Assembly (NCBI GenBank): GCA_038496675.1
Contig: CM076650.1
Location: 20,442,661 to 20,506,660, forward strand
Reading direction: 5' to 3'
DNA length: 64,000 bases
Source of the DNA: Rachycentron canadum
Taxonomy: Eukaryota; Chordata; Actinopteri; Carangiformes; Rachycentridae
The first letter of the stretch is position 1; every line of letters starts with the position of its first letter. A program made the position numbers and the translations under genes. Of the stretch, positions 1-12,200 are shown in pieces. The notes under the pieces are model-generated. The model saw only the letters and a program-made list of their open reading frames with translations. It was not told the origin of the DNA and made no database searches.

Positions 1-381
1 ACAACTCCCCCAGTCTGGGCCGCAGCTCAAATGAAGTGCTGCCTGTAGGCCACCAGCCACTGGCGGCCGGCAACAACATCTCCTACCCAGATGGTCAGGG
101 TGTCGCGGGAATTTCGCGGCAGCAATACCGTGCCTCACAGGCCCAGCAGGCCCAATCACAGCACAGACATCAGCACCCACACAAGAGGCAGGTGACTGCA
201 GCACCGCTGGAGGTGACTTACGACCAGCCACCCAAGTGCGAGATCAGTGGGAAGGAAGCCATTTCAGCTCTCTCCAGAGCCAAGAGCAAGGAGTGCCGGC
301 AACAGATCGCCGAGGTGTACTGCAGACACAAGGAAGGGCAGTTAATGCCTGAGAAGGTCACTCGCTATTGCCCCCTTGAGG
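1..381 (+). CDS. xylt1: xylt1 exon, stem region (likely exon 3 of 12; 5' end cut by window)
   Basis: The frame is set by codons starting at position 3 and gives 126 full residues plus the first base of a split glycine codon. The donor is GTGAGT at 382. The exon encodes the luminal stem. It has an N-I-S glycosylation sequon at residue 25 and a Gln/His-rich linker (about 40-63). A conserved cysteine-bearing segment follows (C79, C98, C107, C123), matching the start of the structured part of human XYLT1. The linker diverges from what I recall in mammals, while the part from P76 onward is nearly identical, which is usual for stem versus domain. The true start codon and membrane anchor are not in the window, so the first ATG or GTG seen in this frame is not a real start. 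The exon number assumes the 12-exon human structure. Confidence 0.93.
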
Positions 382-3300
382 GTGAGTCCCTCAGTGTTAT
401 TACATTGATTGATTATTTGATTTCAGTTCATTCAAATGGTTATGCCTGTGGAAATGAGGTGCTCACTTTGTATTCTGCACAAAAATCCTTTCATTGAATG
501 GGTCGATATTTACCAAGGTTAACTACATGGGGACATGTGATTGAAAAGTGTTGAGCTCCTATTAGTCACGTTATGCATTGTACACTGTCAGGTGCCTCAT
601 AGACACCTCCGAGCTCCTGAAACTCTTCTTTCATTTGGAAAAACAACTCATCAGGGGGTTTGGTTTGTCAGATTTGACTGACTACCGTCATCACATTTTG
701 ATTCTGAACTCTGATAGGTGCAACATGTGACAGTGCCTTTTTCCTGCACAGCCCTGGCCACTTCAATCCAGAGAGAAAAGCACAGGCAAAAACACAAATC
801 TGAAATTAAATAACAATAATAAGTGTTTTGCTTCAAATTCAAAAAAAGACTATTTGGTTCAGTCAACTAAATGGTCTGATTTAGCTCAGTGGAAGAGGCA
901 CAATAACACTGTGAGTTAGAGCTACATAAGGATGAATAAATCTTCCAAATGCACGATATATATTTGGAAGCAAAAGTGAAAAAGATGAAGAAGAATAACT
1001 GCAGTATGCGGTGCTCTGTAAATAATTATTCCTTCTAAGTTTCTTTAGAAAAACTTCAGGACATCAATACAACCACTTCATATTTTGACTTACTAGAACT
1101 AGAAAACACAGTAAAACTTTGAAATAGTGCTGACAGGTTGTCAATGTCCTTTCTTGATGTTGTTTGACATTTCTTTTTTCACATTATGTCCTCCAGCTTT
1201 CTGCTGTATGAGGCTTTCCACAGCGAAAATAACAATAATAATGAAATATAATAATAATAATAATAATATCCACAAAGCTAAGTACAAAGTGTCTACTCTG
1301 ACCCAGCCGGGCTTTAGCACATTGGTAAAATATTTCCATTGCTTGCAATTGCAATTCTCGTCAAAGGCAAGAAATGTCTTTTTCACTGATGTGTAATTGG
1401 TGAAGTAAATTGTTGGAGAAAATGGAGATGGTGCTTGTATTCTCTCCAAATTGGTTTCCAATTTTCATTTGTTTTGTGAAAGCTGGCCACAGAACACAGG
1501 TTCTCCTTTCTTTTCCTCAAACAGACACACACTTTTTTTTCCCTGAGAATTTTATAGACAGCTGCAGTCTGGTTGTGGATTCTGTAAACAAAATCTGTTG
1601 TGGCTGCAGCCGTCGGTGAGCGGCACGCATCAGCAACCATGTTTAAGTGAACAGCACGTACACACATGGGAGTGGATTGAGTGCAGTATGGACAGCAGGA
1701 GAGGAGGAGGAAGCTATCATACATCCTGCCTGTTCTAGTCAGATACCTTTCTGGCTCTCGCTCACGTTATTCGATCTCGAGGAGGCACAGTGACTTAGCA
1801 ACTTCTGTACATTCCCCATCCCAAGAGCAGGAGTATCATTTGTCTGTGCCTAAGCTCCTGTCATCTCACACAGCTACTCACCATCCCACTCAAACTGACA
1901 GTTTGATCAAAAGAGACAAAGAAATTGAAAAGGGCTTTCCCCTGGTGGCTGGGCTGTAACAACACGACAGCTAAATTAAATCACTTTTCTTTCTTACTCT
2001 CTGTCTGCTGCCTGCCAATGTGTTATCTCTCTCTCTCTTTCTCTGTTCCCTCCTCTGTTCCCCATCCTAATTCAAGTCCTAACCTTGTTAGCAGAGAATT
2101 GTCCAATTTGATTTGATCAGGATTCTGTCCTTGAGGCCTTGGTTAGATTAGCAATTGTGTTAGCTCTGTTATTAGCATCAATGAATACAGGGGGAACATG
2201 TTCAGTAAGTTGCCTCCTATATACTAACTTGGCTAATCATGATATGACTGGGCTGTGGTGCTCAGCAGCAACCTCGAATCCATGTAGTTTAACCTTAATG
2301 ACCTTGTCCTGAAAGATATTTGATTGTAAATGTTACTTAAAGCTGCTAAAATAATTTTTTATGAGTGAAATAGGTCTTAGCTCTTAGTGACAAATCCAGA
2401 AAGAACCATCACCCTACTCTGTATTTAATGCCTCAAACCTTCTTTTGGCTCATTGTTTTGACTTTAAGGCGCCTGTAATTTCACTGTTTTGGTTCACTCC
2501 CAACGCTCTTATAGCACAGCTTTCGGCTGCAGCATTGTGCTGTTTTCAGCAGCTCTCAGCTGTGCTTCCTGCCCAGCCTCAAACAACAGACAGAGGTAGC
2601 TGATAAGCTGTTGAACTGGGCAGATAAAAAGATGTGGTAGACAGTAGTGTCTGAGCTGAAGAAGATTGGTTGTTACTGTGGGCAAGGTAGTTTGCTTCCA
2701 GTAAGTGGCAACCCACAATGATGTCAGACATTGGTTTGTGACCTGACATTTTGAAGCCTAGAATGTGACTGTTGCTGTCTTGTTTTTTGTTTTTTTTTTG
2801 AAAGAGAAGGAGTGAGGGGTTGATTTGTCCTGACTATCAGGCAGGTCACCGTGTGTGGTACTGTCTGTCACTTACACAGTAACCATACCCTAATGCATAC
2901 GCTGCTTGATTTCCCTTTAAAATGGACCATCATTTAAAAAATGATCATCATGTTGTATTGAAGAAGACTATTGAAACTATTGATTGAGACCATAAACTCT
3001 AAAGAAAAATGTTTACTGAGGTAATAAATCAGCTGAGAAGTAGGGCCATTTTCCCATAGACTTTTATGCAGTCAGACTTCTTTTTGCAACCAGTAGAGTC
3101 GTCCCCTGGTCATTAGATAAAATGCAGGTAAAAATCATTTGGCTTCATTTCTCAAACCTGGAGTTCATTTCCATTTTTATATACAGTATGGCTGCCATTG
3201 ATAGCAACATACTGGTTTATAGTTGTTAGCCTGTTGCTGTTTGCCAGCTCCAAATGAATAGGTAAATAGGCAACTGCCTGCTACCAAGCCACATCAACTT

Positions 3301-6300
3301 AAAAGGTGATAGTATCAGTGTCATGTTTGCTCTGGTCTCGAAAAAAAAGTCACTAGGTTTAAAGAAAAGGAATCTAATTTACTGTAGTCATATCAAACCC
3401 ATCGACATGATATGTCTTCCAACCTGGCTTTGGTTTCAAGGAGCAGACACAATCCCTGAGACATTTTCAAATGCAATTTGGTACAAGCCCTTTGGGATAT
3501 AGCTCAGCTCTTGTTCTAACCTCTCATATGAGCAGTTAAGATGGAGGGTGGGTAAGAGCCCGAAGTTACACAAGATGATGAAGGAAGAGAGTGGGGTGAT
3601 AGCAGATGAGGGAGAGGCAGTTTAAAAGATTGATGACGAGGGGGAGCATGATGAAGAGTGATGAGTTCAAGAGGAGGGCTTGTGTTTTTTCTTTCAGAAT
3701 AGACCTGTAGTCACTTCAGGTGCAGATCAAAAAAAATACATATGAAGCTCTTCTGCAGATGAACACACATGCACACGCAGAGTAAAATTTGACAGTGAAA
3801 TTTAAGCTCACACACAAGCACACACACACAGCAGTGCTCATTAGTTCAGCTAGCTAGCATAGCACACACTCAAAGTGCTTTGTGAAGTGACCGGCCAATT
3901 ATCCGTGTGCAAAGCAAACCAGTGAACCTTCTTAGCTGGCCGCCAATTACTGCTCAATCTGATATGGCCCACAGCAGATTACCACCACCCCCTCCGAGCT
4001 AGTCACCCTCACACACACACACATGCAAAGAGAGAGAGAGAAAGAGCAGCAAGAAATAAGTATGAGTGACTGACAGGAGCCACGGCCAATTGGAGCCAAG
4101 GGAGTGTGTCATTATCCTCATCGGTGTCAAACCTTTAAATAAACCCATGTTGGTCACCTGGCCTTAAATTAGAATGAATGAGATTAGTTGAACTGGAGGG
4201 ACAAGGCCTTCTTCTCTCCTCCCTGTCAACTCACAAAAAGAAGCTATGTAGGCCACTTGCCCGTAAATTTTAAGTAATTACAAGACCCCAGGGCCAGACA
4301 GTTAAAGGAGCCGGGAGGGGCTTTTTTTTGTGGTAACGTCGCCTCCAAGGAATAACACCCCTCCCTGTATTCCCCCAGCTTTCTCTACTTCTTCATCACA
4401 GACAGGCTCTTGGGAACTGAAGTCCCAAATTATAGTCATTAATCTCCTTAAGGCACGTTCTGTGAACAAACATGTCTCATAAGCTGCGTGTGCACATTTG
4501 CTGTAATAACTGAAGATTCAAAAACAAACAATGTTTGCGAGAATGTTCCTGGGACTTGATGGTGCAGAACTGCTTCGAGGAAGGTTTTTTTTTTTCAAGT
4601 TTGAAGTGCAAGTGTTTGTTTTTGAGCAGTTAAGGGTGGCACAAAACCACACGAAGGCGCTATTTGAGGTTACCAGTGGCTCTCTAGAGATTGTTGAAAT
4701 TGCTTAATTTGATGGTGGCTTGGCAGGCCATGACCGGTAGCAGTGCCTGCCTGCGTGCTTATTGTTGTCATTTGCGTGAATTCCAAAGCATCTTCTGGCA
4801 GTTTTACCAGAGAGGAATGATAGCACTTTGTCAACGTGTGCTCTACCCTGGAAGCCCCCAGGGGAATCGCTTATAGGATTCCTGTCTGAAAGAAGATAGC
4901 AGTCACAGTGTGTGTAGTGTCTGGTGGAAATTGTCATAGTTCTAATTCAATCACATAGGAAAATGGATGAGTGAGCCATGCTTCTGTGATACAGTTTTAT
5001 GTTGTTTCACTGCAGGGCTCAAATATATGGATAGCTTATTGTTTTTATTTCTTCATTTAGTTATTAATGTTTAGTCGCAACATGGTTTTGGTTCCCTGTG
5101 CATAATCATGACCGATTTTGTCCCCAGAAAACATCTGATGTTTTTAAATGACACTGTAGAAAGCAAAAGATAGTCACCTACAGTCACCTATACACCAGCA
5201 CTATGGTATTTTTTCAAGGTGTAATGGTTGTGTTGTAATCTTAATATATGTCTTCAAGATAATTGGTTTTCTATAAAACAGTTCAGACTAAGTCACATTC
5301 AGACAGAATGTAAAATACCCACTGGATTGTGACATAGTAGTTAATTATTATGAATATGCTAATCACTATTCAGCCTGCTACTTACTGTGTTGCTTAGCAA
5401 CCTTGTTGTTTAGCTATTTCCGTATATTGTTTAATAAAAGAATAGCATTTAATTATCATTAATGGCTATATTCATTATGATTTAAAATTTTCTTTCTTTG
5501 CCCCCGAATACATTTATAGATACTTACCATCCTGTAATGACTAATAGAACAGTCTCCTACAGCTTATCAAATATACAGCATAATAGATGTAATTTTGTAA
5601 GCAGACATACAAACAGCCACTGATTGTGTTTCTAATGATGTGCTGTGTGACTTCAATGCAGAAAACAATGATTGGATGATGCAATAAAATTGACAGCGTT
5701 GTCTTTATGCCTGCACAGGTAAAGCCAATGTGAATGTCCAGTGGGATGAGGACTCTGCTGAGAGTTTTCCATTAAAACCAGTGAGAATAGCTTTTGTCTT
5801 GGTGGTCCATGGACGAGCCTCTCGCCAGTTTCAACGCCTCTTTAAAGCCATCTACCACACCTCGCACTACTACTACATACACGTTGATCAGGTGAGTCAC
5901 ATGGAGCCGACAAGTATGATGCACCACAGTAACATGAGGCCTGTCGAGCCCTTTTAAATTCAGTTTTGTTAATGGAAGTTTGGTTGAAAGTAATTACATT
6001 TATTTGTTTCTCAATTCAAATCTCTTGATGTTGAACAGAATATTAATTGATTTTTGGCTGATTCCTTTGTTCCAGCGCTCCAACTACCTACACAGGCAGG
6101 TGCATGCCTTGGCTGCCCAGTATCCCAATGTGAGGGTGACACCCTGGCGCATGGCCACCATCTGGGGTGGTGCTAGCCTGCTGACGATGTATCTTCGCAG
6201 CATGGCTGACCTGCTGTCCATGAGGGACTGGAGCTGGGATTTCTTCATCAACCTCAGTGCTGCTGACTACCCCATCAGGTAACGGAGGAGCTACTCACAC

Positions 6301-8291
6301 CACAGGGAGTTCAGTGGAGGGTAGTGAGGTAGGCCCGGGGGCCAAGGCAGTGTGGTAATTTCTTTAGAATTATCCTGTAAGGAAATGAGGAAAGGTCGGG
6401 TGGCAAGCATCTAATACAGGTGACAAATCTGTGGACTGGACGCAGTTCCCTCTTTGAAAAGGCAGTCACCGAGCGTGTACAACAATAATAGACAGCTCCC
6501 AGCCAATATGGAGGAAATTCAATACACACTGGCCTGGGCTCCTGTGGTTAACTGTGAGCTTTAAATACAGAGTCACTCAAAACCAAACAGATCAATGAAG
6601 TAGAATCTCTGCTTTTCTCAAGCACTGTTCGTTCACATCTTCTCTTCCAAGTTGCTGCTTCCTTGCTTGCACTCCATTGAATGGGTTACATGGTGAACTG
6701 ATTACAATTTAATTGCTCAGGGTCAATACCTATTGACTTTCCAGGTCTGTTGTGCACTGTACGGTCCAAAAGTCATCCCTCCACTCAAAAGCATCCCTTT
6801 TAAGAGCCTGTAAAAGGTAATTAAAAGCCACGAAGTCTACATGAACTGGACATATAGTCATGGAAATAGGCTGCTGGGGGAGAAATTTCGTGAGTTGTAC
6901 GGTTTTTTATGTGAGTTTATAGTCCTCCTGGGAGTTCAGGGTCTGCTGGGTTTTTGATGTAGCTCTGCAGCAGCCAATTAAAATCCTCCTATTAAGTAGA
7001 GAGTTATCTCTTCTGCACAGCCAGATGTCCACCAGTTGAATTTAGACAAGCTGTAATGGCCACTGGGTAAAAAGAAGCTGGATCTGATGTCTCCACAGCT
7101 GGAGCCAGGATGTGGATGTTGTTCATAGACGGGTTCAGTCTTGTTGTGTTCAGCTGTTTTCACTATATCGATGAATGCTGCTGACATGCTGTCAGTGTCT
7201 GTTTGTCTGTGCGTGTGCCTGTGTTGCACATGTGAATTTAGTGTCGGTTTAGTGTGCCTCAGCACCTGTGTCTGTGAACATGTGTGCACATCCCTGCTGT
7301 TTGTCAATCAGTGCATGATTAAAGGTATTTGCAAGTGCATGAGCCCAGACACTGTTTTCTTCCCATCTTTTGCGTCCTCATTTGCATGAGGGTGATGCTG
7401 TTGAGAAAAGGGCTGACAGTGGAGGTTTTAAGCCCCATCTGTTGGGAAACGAAACGATTGATGGAGCGAACGAGGGAGCCGAGAGGCACAAATGACAGGG
7501 TGAGGCGAGGGAGCCAGAATAAGCAGTTAGGGAAGGGGAACGAGAAGGAACTGCATGTTTTGGATCCATGCAATATGGAAATATGTAAATTGTACTCTTG
7601 TTTCTTTGCTTACCAAGTGCATTTGTAACCACAGCTTGGATTTGAGTCTGCATGCTGCATATATACTGACTTGACCTTGCAAATGTGGCCTTTAAAATAG
7701 CAGGCCTGGGTTCAAGCCCTTGTGATATGGTGACCATTCGTGCTGCTCGAGTGTCCTCAAGCAAAAAACTGAAACCCATTCAGTCACTGACGATCCTTTC
7801 TGATCTCTTTGGGAAGAGGATCAAGCAAAAAGAGATGTTCTCACATCAACATTACATTATCACTATGGACTTACTATAGCACAGAAAAACACGTTGGCTT
7901 TAGCAGAGACCTCACTCATGCCAGACTACACACTCCTCTTTTTGTCAATACATGACAAGCTTTTAACCCGTTGCTTATACTGATCCTATTACATTTATCC
8001 AGCTGAAACTGACCAACCTGCACCAGTATTTCCAAACATTACAATATTGGCTTGGTCCAAATAACACCCATCTTTTCGTTGTGACTGTACTGCAATGATG
8101 TAGTCAGGAATGCGGGGGGCTCCCATGCCCTGCGCTGCCCTGACTACTGCTGTTGTTATCAGTGGTACTGGAGACAAGCATTATTTCCCCTCTAATTCCC
8201 TGATAATGTCTGTCCTGCCGCATGGATGGCTCTCAAAGGCAAATCCAAACCCCTCACACCAGGAGAGGGGTTGTGTGTCCAGGGGGAGATG

Positions 8292-8345
<54 letters not shown>

Positions 8346-9163
8346 AGAGAAAGGCCAGAGGATGAGTTATACGCTTGCTTTGTCAGAGAGTACAATGCTC
8401 TTTCCCAGCTTTTATCTACAGTCTCCTTGCTTTTACCTGTTTTTTTTTTCTTCAAAGCCCCTTTCATAGACTTTACTGCAGCTTTTAAGACATCTGAGCT
8501 TTGAGAGACAATGACTGACTGCAGGCGTCATGTCTTCTAATCTTTCTCACTTTGTCATCTGCGTCAGGGAAAAGTGTTGCATCTCTTACTCCAGCTTTGT
8601 TCCATAAGTGATAGGTGCCATTTCCTGCTGCGAAAGAAAAAGACTTTATAACCCATTAGAACTGAGCCAACTCATTTGAAAATGTAATTCTGAAAATTAA
8701 AATAAAAAGACTTATCTTGAATTACTGAACTTGCAGAACTTTTTGAAGGTTTTTCCAGGACAAAGATGATGAATGTATGATCCATCTCTCATCTGTTTGA
8801 GAGTTGGCGTGCGGGTTCAGAATCTGACAGCCATGGCATTCAGCTATTCCCCTCTGGGATGGTATATTTAAAGTCCTTGTTATAAAAAGGGCACGTTATG
8901 AATTTAACAGTAAGACCATGGAAGTGAAGCAGTGGCATAATGATGAAGTTTAATTGGCTATGATATTGAAAAGGTGCACATTTTTGTGTGTGTCAGATGG
9001 GGCTGAAACTCACAGCAGTGTGTGTATGTGTGTGTGTGTTAATGTGATTGTGAATACCACTGTGAGACAGAGCAGCCACAGGGCTGACAGTAAGCAAACT
9101 AGACCCAGTGGACGGGGTGACCACTCAGGTGGCAAATGTGGAGCTTGACATGAATTCCCCTTG

Positions 9164-9251
<88 letters not shown>

Positions 9252-12200
9252 AGTAGAGACAGAGAACACTGCATGTGTCTGTACAGCACATCATCAGTTC
9301 GGCTTTATGGCTCAGGACCTCCTAAGATAAGCCCCCCAGGCTGTGAAATTGCTCCTTCAAGAGAAAATGACATTAATATGCGCTCGTCCCTCCCCCCACT
9401 GATCCTTAAGCTTTTTTTTTTTTTTTTTAACCAGAGCCTCGCTGCTCTTTTAGAAAGGCGAGGCAAGCCATCATGAAAGGCTCCACCACAAATGAAATGT
9501 TAGAGCCATTGACTGGGGCATAGCCTGCAGAGCAAAGCTTTTAGCCTGTCTGGCCTGTGTATGAGGGAGTAGACTACTCTACAATGTAAGAGCAGCATGA
9601 AGTCATTCATCAAAATCATGGACAGCACGATCTTTTGTATCATCCAGTTTGAAGGGACTGAGGGACTGACACTGAGAACAACTGAGGTCTTTAATTGATC
9701 GGAAAGCTCAGAAAAGAGCACTTCTCCGTAACATTAAAGTCCTCTTCCTCTCAAAAAATGTGCCTTGCTTGTTCTTACTTGAATGTTTGAGCTTCGCTGC
9801 ACAGATTTTCTCATTTATCTTCTGAAGGGGGAAAGTTTCTCTATTCTCACCTTAAATCCAAGCTTCACACTTGCACATATGAGCAGAAGTTTGTGAGTTT
9901 GGCAGCAAATCATGGTTTAGCAGGCAAGTTAGACAAGTGTGATGTAGAAATGTGAAACCTGTGGTGCACATGGAGTGAGAGCTGACTTTTCAGTGACAGC
10001 ATGTGTTCAGCTGTTAACTTTTAAAAGGAACAATATTTGCATGTTAATGGACTCTGGGAGAAGTTAATTTAATTTTAATAATGTTTAACAAGTTAATTGA
10101 ACTGAGGATTGAATTGAAAAACTATATCCAAACAAATGTTATTCCAAGAAGAGTATTTTGTGTCTTAAAACACATTTAAATATTCATTACCAAAGAAGCA
10201 ACATTCAAAGTTTAAGGATGGAACATCAAATTTTGGTAAATTTGCATTAGTGCACATAATCTACAATAATAATAATAATAATAAACATCCATTAACCATA
10301 CCACTTACCGGTTCTCAGGGGTGGCTGGTGCCAGTCCCAGCTGATATTAGGTGAGAACGGGTCATTCCCTGGACAGGTCCCCCGTCTATCATAGGACTGA
10401 CATATAGAGACAAACAAGCATTCATACTCATGTTCACACCTACGGGCAGTTTAGAGTCACCAATTAACCTAATGTATATGTCTATGGGAGGAAGCTGGAT
10501 AACCAGAGTGAAACCACACAGGCACATGAACACCACAGAACCAGGCTCCAGGTTCCAAATTCACACTTTCTCACCTTTTCCAGCTGATCACAGGCTAAAA
10601 CATACACAGGCTTTACTCACATGAAATAACTGAAACTTTGCCAGGAAGTACAGTGTTCATGCTGGACCCAGTCACTCTGCCAACAGACTTAACATTGTGA
10701 TGACATTAGAAAAATATAACTTTTATTCTTTAACAAATATAAAACCTCCATTGATAAAGGTGTTTTTTTAAAATAAAAGCTCAAATGACAAAGGGGCATT
10801 CAGAACTTTCAGCCTCAATAAAACTTAAACAGTTGAGTTATGTAAAAATACATTAAAATTCACCCCTTGTACAGTTGCCAAGAAAGGAGAAACAGTTCTT
10901 TGTATCAGGCTGTAAATACATTTTAACATGGGAGTCTATGAGGATTGACTCCCTTTTGAAACCAGAATCTAGTGGCCATTAAAGGAACTGCAGTTTTTAG
11001 CACTCGTGTGTTGCCTTCATTTTGCAAGCCATGTCAACTTAAAAGATGATGATATATCAGTGTTGTTTCCACTGCACCCATGAAACTGAAAATTATCCTT
11101 TCCATTGCAACAAGTTAATGGAATTAATTTGTATAATTTAGCAGCAAAACTCTGATTGTTTCCTGTTGCATGTACTGCAAAATCTGTGTTCCTCTCTTAA
11201 CCAGGCTTGACCATTTGTTTTCCTGTCAAAATTAAGTCATTTTCTTTCATTGCAGGACCAATAACCAGCTGGTGGCCTTCCTGTCCAAATACAGAGACAT
11301 GAACTTCATCAAGTCCCATGGCAGAGACAACGCCAGGTGAGATGCAAATTACTCAAACTTAATTTAAATCTGTCTCCAGCACCACACCCTCTCTCTTACT
11401 CTCTGGGTAGCTGTAGCTGTTTCTCTTTCTTAATCACACACACAGTAGCATCTGTACACACACACACACACACACACGCACACCCACACACACACAGGGC
11501 ACACTCTTGCCAGCACAGTGTGGTCACTGAATCATAATACAATTAGCTCCCATCTGTGGCTTCATTAATTAACCTTCTTGGTGGGGTGAGCTGGCGAGGT
11601 CACTGCCAAACACCCATCTCTGCTGCCGCCCTCTGCTTTCCGCCCTGTCAGGCCCCGGTGGCAAACCAGTCACCATCCGACACTGTGGGCAAAAATATCC
11701 AAAAAACACATGAGAAAAATAAATAATAAAAAGCACCCAGCATGGATGCATGAGTCAGCGTGACTCAGCAGTACCTTTTTGTGTTTGCAGTCACAGTATT
11801 TTATTCAGTGCTGTTTGATGGAATGGGTTTTGAGCCTGATTTAATTCTGTATTCACAACAGCGATGATCCCGGTAATCCACCAGTATGTGCATATGTTTA
11901 GTCGGCTAAAACAAACTAAAATGCTTGAAAAATGCATTAGCGCTGTTCTAAAATGTAATCTGCGTATACGCTCGTGTGCGTGTGCCCGTGATCCGCAAGG
12001 TCGTTACATCAACAGCCTTTGTCACCATTCAGAAAACAGAGGGAACAATTTGACCTGGTTGACCTTAATTTGACTCCATCTATCCAACACTCGATACACT
12101 CACAGGAGTAACACCATCCATTATGTATGCAGGGTGTCAGTTCTCTTGCTGTTGATAAAAGTGTCTAGTGACAAGTGCGAACAACATGTCCAGTCATTTA

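Larger units (their letters stand above)
382..5718 (+). other. xylt1: intron 3 of xylt1
   Basis: This 5.3 kb intron has GT-AG ends. It contains a TAA microsatellite (1249-1268), a dispersed repeat copy (about 2706-3335), short CA runs (3806-3830, 4008-4022) and a GC-richer, homopolymer-poor stretch (3880-4400) that could be a conserved noncoding element. No other gene is visible. Confidence 0.85.
6279..11255 (+). other. xylt1: intron 5 of xylt1
   Basis: This 5.0 kb intron holds two long TG microsatellites (8295-8343, 9167-9249), a poly-T run (9412-9428), a minus-strand copy of a dispersed repeat (10284-10550) and part of another repeat family (10925-11085). The open frames through the TG tracts are artefacts of dinucleotide repeats. 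Confidence 0.85.

Noticed and set aside
873..925. tRNA-like A-box (TTTAGCTCAGTGGAAGAGG)
   Set aside because: No B box, no acceptor-stem pairing and no cloverleaf can be found downstream; at most a decayed SINE head.
7378..7779. 133-codon minus-strand open frame in intron 5
   Set aside because: No recognisable domain or codon pattern, and overlapping open frames on both strands suggest chance.
8192..9476. Open frames encoding Cys/Val or Thr/His repeats
   Set aside because: They arise from TG/CA microsatellites, which stay open in several frames and are not genes.
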